Source of the DNA: Theristus sp. LFF4_11
Lineage: Eukaryota > Nematoda > Chromadorea > Monhysterida > Xyalidae
Assembly (NCBI GenBank): GCA_030248135.1
Contig: JASANC010003143.1
Location: 1 to 64,000 of the forward strand
Length of the DNA: 64,000 nucleotides
Direction: 5' to 3'
The number at the start of each line of letters is the position of its first letter. The stretch's first letter is position 1. Positions 39,729 to 51,700 of the stretch are shown here, one piece after another. Below the pieces are notes generated by a model that was not told the DNA's origin, made no database searches, and was given only the letters and a program-made list of their open reading frames with translations. Position numbers and translations under genes: made by a program.

Positions 39729-40006
39729 GTACGGAATGGCCGAGTGAACATGGCAGCTTTTTTCGGGGTGCTAAGAGCGCGCGAAATTTAAATTAAAAAA
39801 GACGTCCAGAAACCCAATTGTGTGTCAACTTTTGCGTGTTTTTTTAAACTAATTGATTTTCTGTTTTTATTCTGTTCATTCTTTCTCCCTGACGCACACG
39901 ATTGGGAATTATTTTGGCTTTCTTAAAAAAGACAGTTCCTGATATGCGACTAATCTTGCCTTGATGGCGAATACAAGGACTGCCTTATTTATTCGGCCAT
40001 ACTGCA
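39729..40006 (+). mobile_element. MITE with GTACGG...GGCCGA termini, copy 1
   Basis: The left end reads GTACGGAATGGCCGAGTGAA and the right end carries the inverted form TTATTCGGCCATACTG. Interior blocks (GGCAGCTTTTTTC, GCGCGCGAAA, GATTGGGAATTATTTT) match, in reverse orientation, the copy at 40841-41108 in the last lipase intron. Confidence 0.75.
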
Positions 40007-40467
40007 CCCTAAAATATTTGTCATCTTCTGTACTGTTTTGAAAGCCTAAAAATTCCGCCTATTTTTAATGAGTGCAGTCAACACGAATACAGCAAAAAAG
40101 TGCTGTAAATTCTATGTCGTATATAATTTATGGTGAATTTTAAAATACGCATGATTAAATGAGAGCCGTTATAACGTGCGCTGCTCGTATTTGCCCTAAT
40201 AATCACGTAATTCATAGTTTTTATCTGCATGAACAACCGTTCCGTTGTGTACCTGACACCAATGTGCGAGATGCGCAAGAATGCGACGCTCATTCAAAAA
40301 AATGTGGTTTCACCAGACGAGACACGGTTTTTTGGTTGATTCTCTTTGCCTGTCAAGCACTCCTTTCAATGCTGTGATCTCTGAAAACCTTTTATGGAGA
40401 GCTGGAACGTGTTGCACACAACACAACTTTACGCAGTGCCCAAAAAAGATAATCACGTTAGAAGTTT

Positions 40468-43336
40468 TCAATCACTGTCAAATAGAGTAGCGTTCAATGC
40501 TTGTAAAATCTTATCGTATACTCTTGTTCTAGCAACAATACTGAGCACAAAGTCCAGATGACTCAAATCGGTGTAATGAACCGCCTCGAACGAACGCAAT
40601 TTTGGCAACAAATTACGCGAGACGTCGTCCACCGTTGCAAATTCGTCTGCGTCACTGTAGAACAAAACTGTGCGTGTCTCGATCTTTGACACGTCGAACT
40701 CGGGCGGATGCAGCTGAAAGGGCGGGTGTTTGAAAAACAGGTTTTAAAGTTTAGCAAAGTGTAGTTTGTGTCCTGATTTTTAGGGTGCTATACATACCTA
40801 TGTACCGTCTATCTCAATAACATATCCAACTACCCAACTACAGTACGGCCGAATAAAGGAGGCAGTTCATCAAGGCGGGATCCGTCGCAGACTAGGAGTT
40901 GTCTTTTTCAAAATGCAAACATAATTCCCAATCATGTGTGCAACGGAAAAAGAATGAACAAAAGAATAGCTCGGATGATCCGTTAGTTAAAAAAACGCGT
41001 CAAACTTGGCACACAATATGATTTCTGAGCGTCTTTTTTCTTACATTCAAAATTCGCGCGCTCCTTGAACCCTGAAAAAAGCTGCCTTGTTTAATCGGCC
41101 ATACCGTACAGTGTAGCTGATTGATTGGTTGATGCATGCATTCTGTGTATGAATTGCTGAGAATCGCGGAGTTCGGCTTGCACAGAATGCATGCATCACG
41201 TGACCACCAATCAATCAAAATCAGCTAGTTGAATATGTGATTTGGTTAGGGTAGACAGACACTAACTAGTGGGACTGGGGTGAAAAACACATGCTGTATT
41301 ATTGTTTAAGAAGTTTTTTTGGCAAAAAAGTGTCCCGCTCTGAGAAAAGCCGCACAGCTAACACAAAAAAGCTGAATCCTCAAAGCGACGGCGCCGCAAA
41401 ATTGAATTGCTGCACAATTTATGAAACGTTTTAATGTATCCCAACCTCGTTCAAAGGCACTGAGTCTAGATACTAAAAGAACGAAGAATAGTACCAGCAT
41501 CTAAAGGGCTTTGCCTGAAACAAACTCCAAAATTTGCACCTTACCTACCTGCTTGTAGTGCCACAGATTACCCAAGTACCCGTAGTTATAGCGCTCGAAC
41601 TTCTTCGACTCGACCATTTGACCGAAATGCGCAATGTTCTTCACTGACGTGTCGTCTGGATGCTGCTCCAGTATTAATGGAAGCGTGGTCTGTACAAACA
41701 AACCACGAGATAATGGAACAACAAAACAACAACAAAAACAAAAAGACCGTTTCCGACCTTATTCATGAACGCCTTGTTCTCGGGTCCAATGAAGAACATC
41801 AGCAGATTCGAGCAGGCATCCAGCCAGGTGGTGCTGTTCAAACAAAATGGTCGCACGTAGTCCAGCACCCAAGTGACGTCGCCAGACGAATAGTCGCCCC
41901 ACAGGTTGAGCCATGCCTGCGCACTATGTTTTACGTAAAACATTTGACGTTGAAAGACAAGATCGTGTAAAAGCTTACGTGCTTCTACTGATATAATATT
42001 ATCAATTTTTATGTTCTGCGACTGAATTGGTTTGCGGACGAGAAACTAGTTTCATTCGTTATGTGGCAATTCAAAGTCGCCTAAATGACTCGGCCCTATT
42101 TAGCGGACTCGGATCACTTTGCCAATTTTGAATTCCCGCGTCATTCATGAAACTGTTTATCTATCTATGCGCGCATTGAGTCTCGGGACCAAAATAAAAG
42201 ATCATACCTTGATTTCCCACGTGAACGGCGCCAACAGACGAACAGGCGATCTCAAATGAGCAACCGTGGCAACCGGCGCCAGAGCAAAGAACACTTTTAT
42301 CTGTTCAACAAAAGAAAACGATAAAAGCAGAATTTAATTAAGTCGGAAATGCTAGTTTTACTTGTTATTGCTAGTCTGAATTGCCACACTAGCTTTACCT
42401 TTTCTCCAAAACTCGGATCCTCAGAAAGTTTCGCAAACGCGATCAGCGTCCCTTGCGAGTGTCCAACGTAGTAGAGGTGCGACTGTTTGGTCACATTCAG
42501 CGCGAGATCCACCGCCGCCGGCAAATCGAACTCTGCCATTTGCTCCCAACTGCAAAATCGAAGTCAGAATAAAGCAGAACGAAAGCTAACACAGCAGCAC
42601 GTGCACATGCCGAACCTGAAATTCCAAAACTTCCGATCCGTACGCTTGTATTTCACGTGACGTTGCGCATACGAACTGCCACGGCTGTTCGACAGCCAAA
42701 CATCATAATTAGCGTCGGCCAACACAAAAGCTGCGTCGAAATTCCAACAAGACCAACGTGAACAAGTGATACTTTTGGTCAATTTCACAAAAAAACGACC
42801 GGAAGAGCTCCACTAAATTACGAATAAACAAAAACACTCAAACGCCAACCCAAACTTTGCTCCGGCAGGTTGTCGATCCAATCGACACAACTCGACGCCA
42901 GTCCATGCTGTAGCAGCACCACTCGTTTACCGCGCTTGCCCGGTGTTTTGTTTCTGCCTGCGGGAATTCGAAAAAGCGTCAAAACATAGCCGTCCTCTGT
43001 GATGACGTCGTGTCGCTCCACGTTGTAGCCCCATCGGCGGATTAAAAATTCCTGAAAAACAAGCAGAAAGAAACTGCAAAGGAAAAGGATGGTAAAATTT
43101 AACACATGCCAGAAACTCACGCCATTCTGTGTCATTTCTCAGTCTCGGATCGGATCCATTCTTATCTGCGCCCCCCCCCCCCTCCAGTTTTTGGACTGAA
43201 ACAACTGTGAACTCACGGGGCTGGGAAGTGTGGTTGACGACGCCGCGACAACCGGAGTCAGAAGAACACTTATTGCCAAAAATAAGAAAAATTTTACCCG
43301 ACTGTTGGCTTTTTGTCGTTTCGGATCCAAATCCAT
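40468..43336 (-). CDS. Acid/gastric-type lipase (AB-hydrolase lipase family), secreted
   Basis: Hydrolyses acyl esters such as triglycerides or cholesteryl esters; a secreted or lysosomal enzyme by family. Exons (minus strand): 43336-43217, 43051-42850, 42730-42616, 42549-42399, 42300-42208, 41916-41758, 41689-41549, 40713-40468, all with GT-AG borders and matching phases, giving about 408 residues (family members are about 400). Residues 1-40 hold a basic start and a hydrophobic core ([16 protein letters not shown]), a signal peptide. The oxyanion region LQHGL and the nucleophile elbow GHSQG (Ser about 177), the acid in SDADEF (about 350) and the histidine in SHLDF (about 379) complete the triad. 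An extra small exon may lie at 43119-43163 (DPRLRNDTE resembles the family N-terminus), but its donor gives the wrong phase. Start chosen as the ATG before the signal peptide. Confidence 0.93.
40841..41108 (-). mobile_element. MITE with GTACGG...GGCCGA termini, copy 2, in last lipase intron
   Basis: The reverse complement matches 39729-40006 along most of its length (GGCCGATTAAACAAGGCAGC, GCGCGCGAATTTT, GATTGGGAATTATG). The terminus CAGTACGGCCGAATAAA is at the left. With copy 1 it brackets the last lipase exon in opposite orientation. Confidence 0.75.
41109..41255. mobile_element. Palindromic CAGT-type MITE, copy 3, in last lipase intron
   Basis: Begins CAGTGTAGCTGATTGATTGG. Its right arm ends near CAGCTAGTTGAATATGTG, like copy 1 at 31351-31497; the extreme right terminus is degraded. 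Contains CATCACGTGACCACC, including a CACGTG E-box. Confidence 0.6.
42012..42190. mobile_element. MITE with GTTCTGCGACT terminus in a lipase intron
   Basis: A close relative of 29628-29813: the GTTCTGCGACTGAATTGG start, shared interior ATGTGGCAATTCAAAG and GACTCGGATCACTTTGCC, and the end GCGCATTGAGTCTCGGGACC. It ends only about 17 bp from the donor of the exon at 42300-42208. Confidence 0.7.
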
Positions 43337-43691
43337 CAAAAGCGCAAAAAACTAAATAAATGAACGGAAAGACAAAAGCAGCTACAACCTCTAACCATAG
43401 TTCCAAGGAGTGGGACGGCATATTGATCTCCGTTGCCGTCCCACACCTTTGTTTACGTTTCCCGCACGCTCAGCAAGTTTGTTTCTGCTTATTTCAAGAA
43501 AATGTCAATGTCATTAGCCAAAAACCGTCAAAGTAAACAAAACAAAACGTACGCAACTGTTTTTTTATCAGCGATGTGTGCTGGGCTGGTGAACTTGAAC
43601 ATTGCGAATTGTAGGCTCAAAAGTCCAGAGAAAAGATAAAGTTACATCATGGTGATGATAAAAAAAGCAACGTCAACAAAATACACCACAC

Positions 43692-45501
43692 TAGGGTTAG
43701 GGGCTTTGAAAAAAAAAATTTTTATTATTTTTTTTGTTTTTTTTTTAAATTTGGATTTTTTTTTCAAATTTAAAAAAAAATTTTAAAAATTTTTCTTCTA
43801 CTTTGCTCTGAAAATTCGATTTATGGCATAATTTTTTGAAAGTTCAAACCAAATTTTCTTCCCAACTTCTTTGTGTGCTTAGGTACATGTAGAGATGTAA
43901 GGGTCAAAAAAAAATTTTTTTTTTTTAATTTTTTTTTTTAAAAAAAAAGTAAAAAAAAATGAGCATTTTTTTTTTTATTTTTTTTATTAAAAATTTTTGA
44001 AATTTTTTCTTTAATATGCCCTGAAAATGCCGTTTTTGGCATAATTTTTCGAAAGTTCAACAAAAATTTTCTTTGACTTTACCTTGTCACTTAGTCTTCA
44101 ACGCTGCAGGTGGTATTCTGGATTGATTTATCGACTGTTTTCAGCCTTGGTGAGTGATGATCGACTCGCGCATTGAAGTACTTGAGCGTCGCAAAGGCTA
44201 GTTCAACAAATTCCGATGTCGCTAAGGTGAGATAGAAGCAGAGAACTCACATATTTACGCATCGTTTTTCAGGATCTCGAAAGGTGGAAATTGCACTGTC
44301 TGCCACTGCAAGCGTAACTTCGTTGGTTGCTCGTTGCTGTTTCGCCTCGTGTCGTCAGCGTGATCACACCGGTTTGTTGTGGAACTTGTTTCCATGTTAT
44401 TTGAGGTGAATTGAGAGGCAAAACACGAGACGTGATGTCGTCGGTGGGAAAATGGGGTCGCCGAAACCAAGTCTGAAATTTTCACCCTCCTCCCATATGA
44501 GTGGGGGTCATATGGTAAGTCGGTGGCTCCTCAGATGGTGATATTCGGACTCCCTGAAAAATTCTGAACAACTTTCATTTTAAAAAAAAAAATTTTAAAA
44601 AAAAAATTTTTTTTTTTTAAAAAGAAAAAAAATAGAAAATTTTTTTTTCTTGACATCTCTAGGTACATGTCATTATTTGGTCATTTTGACCGACGTACTC
44701 CATGTTTTTTGATTTGGATGACTTCTAGAGTCAATTTTTAGCGTTGAAATGACTTAACTGAATTGAAATATCGTTTCAGAAATCGTTTTCTTGCAACTTA
44801 GAACATGTTTTTTCAGTCGGTAGGCCATGAGATGAACATGATATTTTGTTGATTGGCGTATGTTATAGGTCTACAATGGAGTTGTGCGATATATTGTTAA
44901 ACAATTGGAGCGGAGATGTTGGTTAATACCACATCACACGACCGTTTTTCAGATACCCGATAACATGGCCACATGTTAAAACTTGCGTGCTGAGCTAAAC
45001 TAACGTGTTAAACTAGCGTCTGTCAGTTGCCCGCAACGTGATCGCGAAATCATGGTACGTGTTTTCGATACGATGATTTGAAGAGTGGGCTCTCGCCATG
45101 TGGCAGATAGCATAGCTGGTTGAACCTGAAAGTAAGTGTCTTGGGGGGGTGGGCGACCGGGTCGACAGGGGTTGCCGACTTAGCTACAGCAAACAGGAAT
45201 TTTTGAACACAGTCAAATTTTGGTAATTTTCTAAAGAGGAACAACTAAGAACGGTTCAATATTCAAGTACACGTCGAAAATTGTCCTGTTTTACTGTTGA
45301 AAATGCAACTTTCCCTCTATGAAATGGACATAATTTCAATAAAACACGATTTTCGCTCTTATAGTTTTCCGGATCGTTCTGAAAATAGTCTAGATGAACT
45401 CAGCTCGACGAGACGCTTCGAACAAACCAACTTGTAAAAAAATTAAAAAATTTTTTTTTTTAATTTAAAAAAAAATTCGGATTTTTTTCCCCTTAACCCT
45501 A
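43692..45501 (+). mobile_element. hAT-like non-autonomous element, family C, with nested insertion
   Basis: Termini TAGGGTTAGGGG at the left and CCTTAACCCTA at the right. Flanking 8-bp direct repeats are caccacac (43684-43691 and 45502-45509). Interior matches the inverted copy at 22950-23981. Removing the nested element and its target copy leaves about 1030 bp, against 1032 bp for that sister. Eight-base target duplication and TAGGG-type ends point to the hAT superfamily. There is no transposase frame. Confidence 0.9.
43890..44661 (+). mobile_element. hAT-like MITE, family A (772 bp), nested in family C
   Basis: Termini TAGAGATGTAAGGGTC at the left and TTGACATCTCTA at the right, flanked by perfect 8-bp repeats ggtacatg (43882-43889, 44662-44669). 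The uninterrupted sister at about 23785 reads straight through with a near-match to the empty site. The interior (44094-44555) recurs in intron 15 of XPNPEP1. This copy also preserves the empty site (GAATTGAGAGGCAAAAC) for the family B element that interrupts the other copy. Confidence 0.92.
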
Positions 45502-45719
45502 CACCACACTGAGGAAACGATACCTTAGTTTTTTGCAATCTTGCTCAAAGCAACTTCTTCGAGCAAAAAAACAATCTTGTGATCCTTAACGCATTTTCAG
45601 AAGGAAATACAGTTTTTGGTGCGTAAAATTTGTATTTTTCATCAATTAAAAAATCTCGAGTAAAATTTTTTTAAGTTTGAAGAAAGTTCGAACTCTTCGT
45701 TTACACAAAAAAATCCACA

Positions 45720-48700
45720 ATGGCGAAAAGCACCGGCGGGATCCTGCAGCGTTTGCGCGTTTTGATGCGCGATTTGAATCATGTCTCCGAAAGATTGGAT
45801 GCATATTTTGTGCCAATGGTTGACGCACATCAGGTTGGTCCGCTGGTTTTGCTCTGTGGGTTTTTGGATTTCTCAGCTTTCTGATTTCTTGAAACAGCTT
45901 GACGGAAATTCGACAAACGAGATCGTGTCGTTTGCTTGATTGGATGATTGCTATTGCTTTGTTTTCTTCAATCAAAAATTGCGATTTCATCGATTGTTTT
46001 GTTCACAGAGCGAATACATCGCGTCGTGTGATAAGCGGCTGCAGTTTGTCAGCGGGTTTTCGGGGAGTCGTGGTTTTGGGGTGGTCACGTTGAGTCAGGC
46101 GGCGATGTGGACGGATGGACGCTATTTCATACAGGTTCTGAATAAACGTTCTCTTTGGTCAATTTTGGTGAAAGTGTTGGAGGAGAGCAAGAAAAACTGT
46201 TTGGCGCTGTCGAACAACCGTTAAAATTGTAACTTGTTGTTTCTGTTGGTTTGTCCTTGTGGTTTTGTGATACGAATTGCAGCCGTGAACATCGTTGTTT
46301 TCGTTCGGCTCCGAACTCCAATGAGATTGGGGCGCTGGGGAGGATGTAAACAGTTGGAGCAATAAATCAGGTTGATAGGTAGCAAAACCGCTTAAAAAGA
46401 TAAAAACAGGTTAATCACAAACTTAAAAACAACAAAAAATCACAGGCGAAACGCGAAATGGACGAGAATTGGACGCTGATGCGAGAGAACGTTGAAGGGA
46501 CGCCGACGGTCGAGCGGTTCACGCGTGATTCGCTGTCGCCCGGCGCTCACGTCGGCGTCGATCCGCTACTAATGGCGGACGGTGAGTTTTCTGGAGCTGG
46601 AGCCTTCTTGTCTGCTTTTTTTCTCACGAACTCTAAACCAAGTGTGACGTCAGTAGGACATTATAAATTTTTTTTTGTGAACTGTCCGAATTCTAAAACT
46701 CAATCTAGTCAACTAAACTTGTTTAAAAAAAACAGAACGCCACAGAAACCGTTTGTCGCGTCTGAAGCGCATGTGTAGGACTTTCGTCTACCGTTCTGTA
46801 GGTGGACAGTTCGTACCCCGCTGCGGACAAGACACGCAATGGAGAAACTAAAGTGACCAACAACAACTAATGATCTACTCCCTCCTGAGCCGAGGGTAAA
46901 TTGGGCTTTGGGCAGTATTGCCCGTTTCCGCCGGAATTCGGTACCTTATAGTTTCCGGAACCGGCGCGCGAACAAATACAAAAAAAAATAAAAAGTTTTC
47001 AGACGAGTTCCGCCGTTATCAACACTCGCTGCAGCTGGCCGGCATTCGCCTGTTGCCCGTTTCCGAGAATCTGGTCGATCTCGTCTGGGCGGACGAACGG
47101 CCGCCGTTTCCGACGGCGCCGTTGATTGTGTTACCCGTGTCACTGACCGGAAGGAGTTGGCAGGTGTGTGCGTGGGAAAGAAATCAGTCGTGAGCGGGGC
47201 GGGGGTTCTGGCTCTGCGGCCTTACCAGGAACAGGCGGGGCGGAGCCGCGGAACAGGCAAAGAAGCCCCCTGACTTTACCGGCATACTCAAAGTTTGGGC
47301 CAGGAATTCCCTAACTGTACCAGCATACATGCATATAAATCTCAAATTATGTTTCCGGCATACCTTATTTTCGGCAATTTTCTAGTTTACCAGGAACAGG
47401 CCAGAGAAAGGCTCCCGTGCACCTCTGGGTGAAATTGCGATTGCATTAGAGAAACCCGGCCGATTTTTCTCGTCATTCATTACTGAAAAAAGTGCGGAAC
47501 CGATTTGAATATTGTGTGGTTTTTTGTCCTTTAACAGGATAAAGTGACCGAGACGCGGAAACGAATGAACGAAAACAATGCAACGCTGTTGGTGCTCAGT
47601 GCGTTGGATGAAATTGCGTGTGAGTATCGAAAAAACGCAAATTTTAATTCGTATATCGGGTTAATATTTACAACAAATACCGAGTATAGCAAACCGGATG
47701 ATGAGATTGGGACGTGTGTGTAGTTAGGTTATATCGAGACCCAGCACGATCGAGGATTGGTTTTGGGTATTGATTGTGCTGTAATCGTTTTTATTTACAG
47801 AGGTCAATCGAAAAAATTTGATTAGAATAGAAAAAATATTGCAGGGTTGTTCAATTTACGCGGTGCCGATATCGATTACAATCCGGTGTTCTTCGCATAC
47901 TGTGTGCTTGGACTCGATTTTGTGAGGTGTGCGTGAGCCTGCCTCACAACTTTCTCTATGATGTTAGCATCAAACTTTCGTGTGATAGTAGCATCAACTT
48001 TCTTTGCTGCTGCAAGCTAATACGTTTGCAAACGTATGGAAAGAAAATTAGCTTTTATGCTTAATACGGCAATTCAAAGCTTCGTAAAAGTGACCCAGTT
48101 GTCGTTCAGTTCGTATTTCAAGCGACTAGGATGACTTCAGCAGTTTTGAATTACCGCGTCTAGCATGAAACGGATTTCCTGTCAGTGTCTGCGTGCATTG
48201 GGTCGCAGAACCAGAAAAAATATTGACCAGTTTCAATCCGACTGAATCTGGGTAATCTCAATTATTGAGCAACTCACAACCAGAACGTTTAAAAAAACAA
48301 ATTCAAAATCCAACCAATCAGCAGTTCCGCCAAATTCGACTGCATTGCATGCTACCTGCCTTTCCGTTTGCCCAGCAGATGCGCAAAAAAGGCGGGGCCT
48401 CATCAGCGGTGTGTGCAGCCCTCTTGCACCACGTACACCTGTTATCGTTCACTTCTCACTGTTCCAGTCTGTTCATTCGCGAGGACAAACTGTCGCCGGA
48501 GCTGAAGTCGCATTTGAACTGTTTAAACGTGCAGAACGGCGAGCAATCGATGACCGACCTGACGCAGCCGTCCGTCCAATTGTATCCGTATGACGCTGTG
48601 CGCGATTACGTGGATAAATTTCGAAAGGAATACGTTTGCGGCACGATTGACAAGGTGCGTTGTGTGCGCTTGAGAGGTGCTCTGCGGAGCGTGTTTTTTT

Positions 48701-51700
48701 GTAAAATGATCCTCACATACAGTCGAACTCTAAATTATGGGGAATCAGCTGATTGGTTGCCGTTGGTGATCACGTGCATGCGTGCTTTCTGTGCAAACCC
48801 AACTCCGCCCACACAGCCATTTCTGCACAGAAAGCACGCATCACGTGATCACCAACGACGTCGCTGATTCCCTATAATTTAGAGTTCGACTGTACAACGC
48901 TGAAATAGATACGGTTTAACGTGTGCAGTTAAGAAGATATTGTTTTTGTACCTTAGCCGTGCTGTTTTATTCTTGCAGTTTTATCAGAGTTTCCTGCTTT
49001 TCGCAGACGAAAGTGAATCGATGATTTTCGGATAGTTATAGTGATACCTCATTTGTGACGTTTCTTTTGGTGCGCGCTGATTGGTTGCGCACTCAAGGAG
49101 ATGGCCAATCATGTTAAATTTGAAACTCGAAAGCACTTTACTCAAAATTAAAATTTCAATCAGAAACACCAGAAGGAATACTTCAGGTCTGGCTACCAGT
49201 CGAGTCAACCAGTCACGCGATTGCCAGCCTCATTCCAATGGTAAGTTTTGTGTTAAATTTGGGGTGACTTGACATTTTATGTGTCATTTTTATGGATAGA
49301 TCAATTTCATCAAGTTTTTATGATTTCGTTTTTTTTGCAGGATAATCGATTAGCGGAGATGTCGCCCATTCAAATGGCGAAAGCGCAAAAGAATGAGATT
49401 GAACTGCTGGGAATGCGAAATTGTCACGTCCGTTTGTTTCGCGTTTCTTTTCGTTTTTTGTCACTAATTTTGTTTTTGTATTTGTGTTTTGTATTGAATC
49501 TCGTGCTCTTTATTGATTTCGAAAACCGGAAACGAACATCCGGTGGGTTTCACGGGAATTATGTTTTTCGATTGTTCAACTGTTTTCCTTCAACGTTTGT
49601 TCAATATTTTCCTTCAGTTACGTGATGCGGTTGCGCATTGTGAGTTTCTGTATTGGCTGGAAAAGAAGATGACGCTAAATCCGGCGAACAACAGCCAGTC
49701 AGAGCCGCCCACTGAGTGCTCAGGTGAAGAAGAGAGCAGTTGAAAAATAAAACTGATAATTCATAAATTCATACGTGGATTTGCTGTAACTACAGTCGAA
49801 CTCTATATTATAGGCAATCAGCTGATTGGTTCGTGGTCATGTGATGCATGCTTTTCGTGCAGGCAGACTCCGCCTCCACAACAAGCCCTGCAGAGAAAGC
49901 ACTGATCACGTGACCACCAACCAATCAGATGATTGCTTGCAATTTTGAGGTGCAATTCAACTGTATCTATGCAACAAATCTGATTTGAATGCAAATGTTG
50001 ATTTTTTTGGGGAATGAAACGCTGGTCAGACGGACCGTGGGTGAGCTGAGTGCAGTTTTCCTTTACACTTCCAAGTTAATAGCAGGAAAAAACTTGATGG
50101 ACAGTCCATCAAGTTTTTTCCTGCTACTAACTTGGAAGTATGGACACCCCACCTGGCATTCTCTGTTCGCTTCTCGCGGTCAGCACTGGTTAGAGCCATC
50201 ACTCAATGTGATGTTCGTTCTGTGCGTCCGCGCGACCATTCGAATAGCCGACGCAACGGTTTTTTTGTCGAGTGTGAAATTTGTTTCTAAATTCTTTGCA
50301 CACCGGTTCCGGAAGCCATAAGGGACCAAACTCCGGCAGAAACAGGCAATACTGCCGCGAGTCGAATTTACCGTCGGCTCTGGAGGGAGCAGCACATTTG
50401 GTGTTATTGGTCATATTTGTTTCTTCCCATGTGTCTCAAACGGACTGCATTGCAGCGGCCGCGCAGTTCGAGCAGCTCCGTCGCGAGCAGCACCTGTTCG
50501 TGTCGCTGTCGTTTCCGACGATTTCGGCCGTCGGCGGCCACGCGTCACAGCCGCACTACTCGACGCGCGCGCGCTCGGACGTGCCGCTGCGACGTGACAA
50601 ACTCTACCTCTGCGACTCCGGCGCACAGTACAAGTGGGGCACGGTCGAACGGGGAAACTGTGGGCAAGCCGCTGATTGGCTGCTGGTCACGTGCATGATG
50701 CGTGTTCGTTCTGTGCAGGACGTCCCCATCCACCCAGAACAATGCACGCATCACCCACTGCACGTGTGCGTGCAACCAACTAATCAGCTAGCTGTATACA
50801 ATTATACGGATGCAGTCCAGTGTAGTGTGTCAAAAACCGTTGAGAAAAACAACTCACTTTCCTACCCAGGGACGGCACGACGGACGTGACGCGGACGCTC
50901 TGTTTCGACGAGCAAACACGCCACGTGCGTCACTGTTACACGCTGGTGCTGAAGGGACACGCGCAATTGGCGATGCTGAAGTTTCCGACCGGCGTCAATG
51001 GTAGCACGAGATTTTGTGCTGGGTTTTTTATGAAGAAAATTGGCTTTGTGTACTGGCGGTTCGTTGGGGTACATGATTGTCTTGTCAGAACGCTGCGCCA
51101 AGCGATTGACACCGAACCGGAGCCTGCGGTTAATACCGTTCACTTCGATCTTAGGCGTATAAAGGCGCGAAAAATTGCGTAAACGCCAAAACTGAAATTG
51201 AAAAAACAGTTTCTCCGTCCAATTCGCCTTTACTAGAATCGATTTCAGGCATGCGACTGGACACGATGGCGCGTGTGCCCCTGTGGAATGTTGGCCTTGA
51301 TTATCTGCATGGCACCGGCCATGGTGTCGGCCATTTCCTGAACGTACACGAAGGTCAGTCAGTGATTGTTTTCATGCTTTCCGGGGTCCATCACAGTCGA
51401 ACTGTAAATTCTAGGAAATCAGCGTCGTCGTTGGTGATTACGGTACGCATGCTTTCTGTGCAGGCATTGCTGTGGGGGCGGAGTTTGGTTTACATAGAAA
51501 GCATACATCTCCCACGTGACCACCAACCGATCAGCTGATTCCCTAGAGTTCAACTGTAGTTCACAGAACATTCTTTCATTGAGGTCTTCTGAGTTTTAAA
51601 AGAAATCAGGATGGTTATCTTTCAGGCTTGTGCTAACTTTCTTTTCAGGACCAATGGGCATTGGCTATCGGTCTGCCTCGTTTGCCAAAGTCGGCATTCG

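Larger units (their letters stand above)
43337..45719. promoter_or_regulatory. Shared head-to-head upstream region of lipase and XPNPEP1
   Basis: The lipase start (43336, minus) and the aminopeptidase start (45720, plus) face away from each other. Of the 2383 bp between them, 1818 bp (43684-45501) are a transposable element plus one target copy. Without it the two ATGs would lie about 565 bp apart, a spacing typical of bidirectional promoters. I see no clear TATA box. That the region is shared is an inference. Confidence 0.5.
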
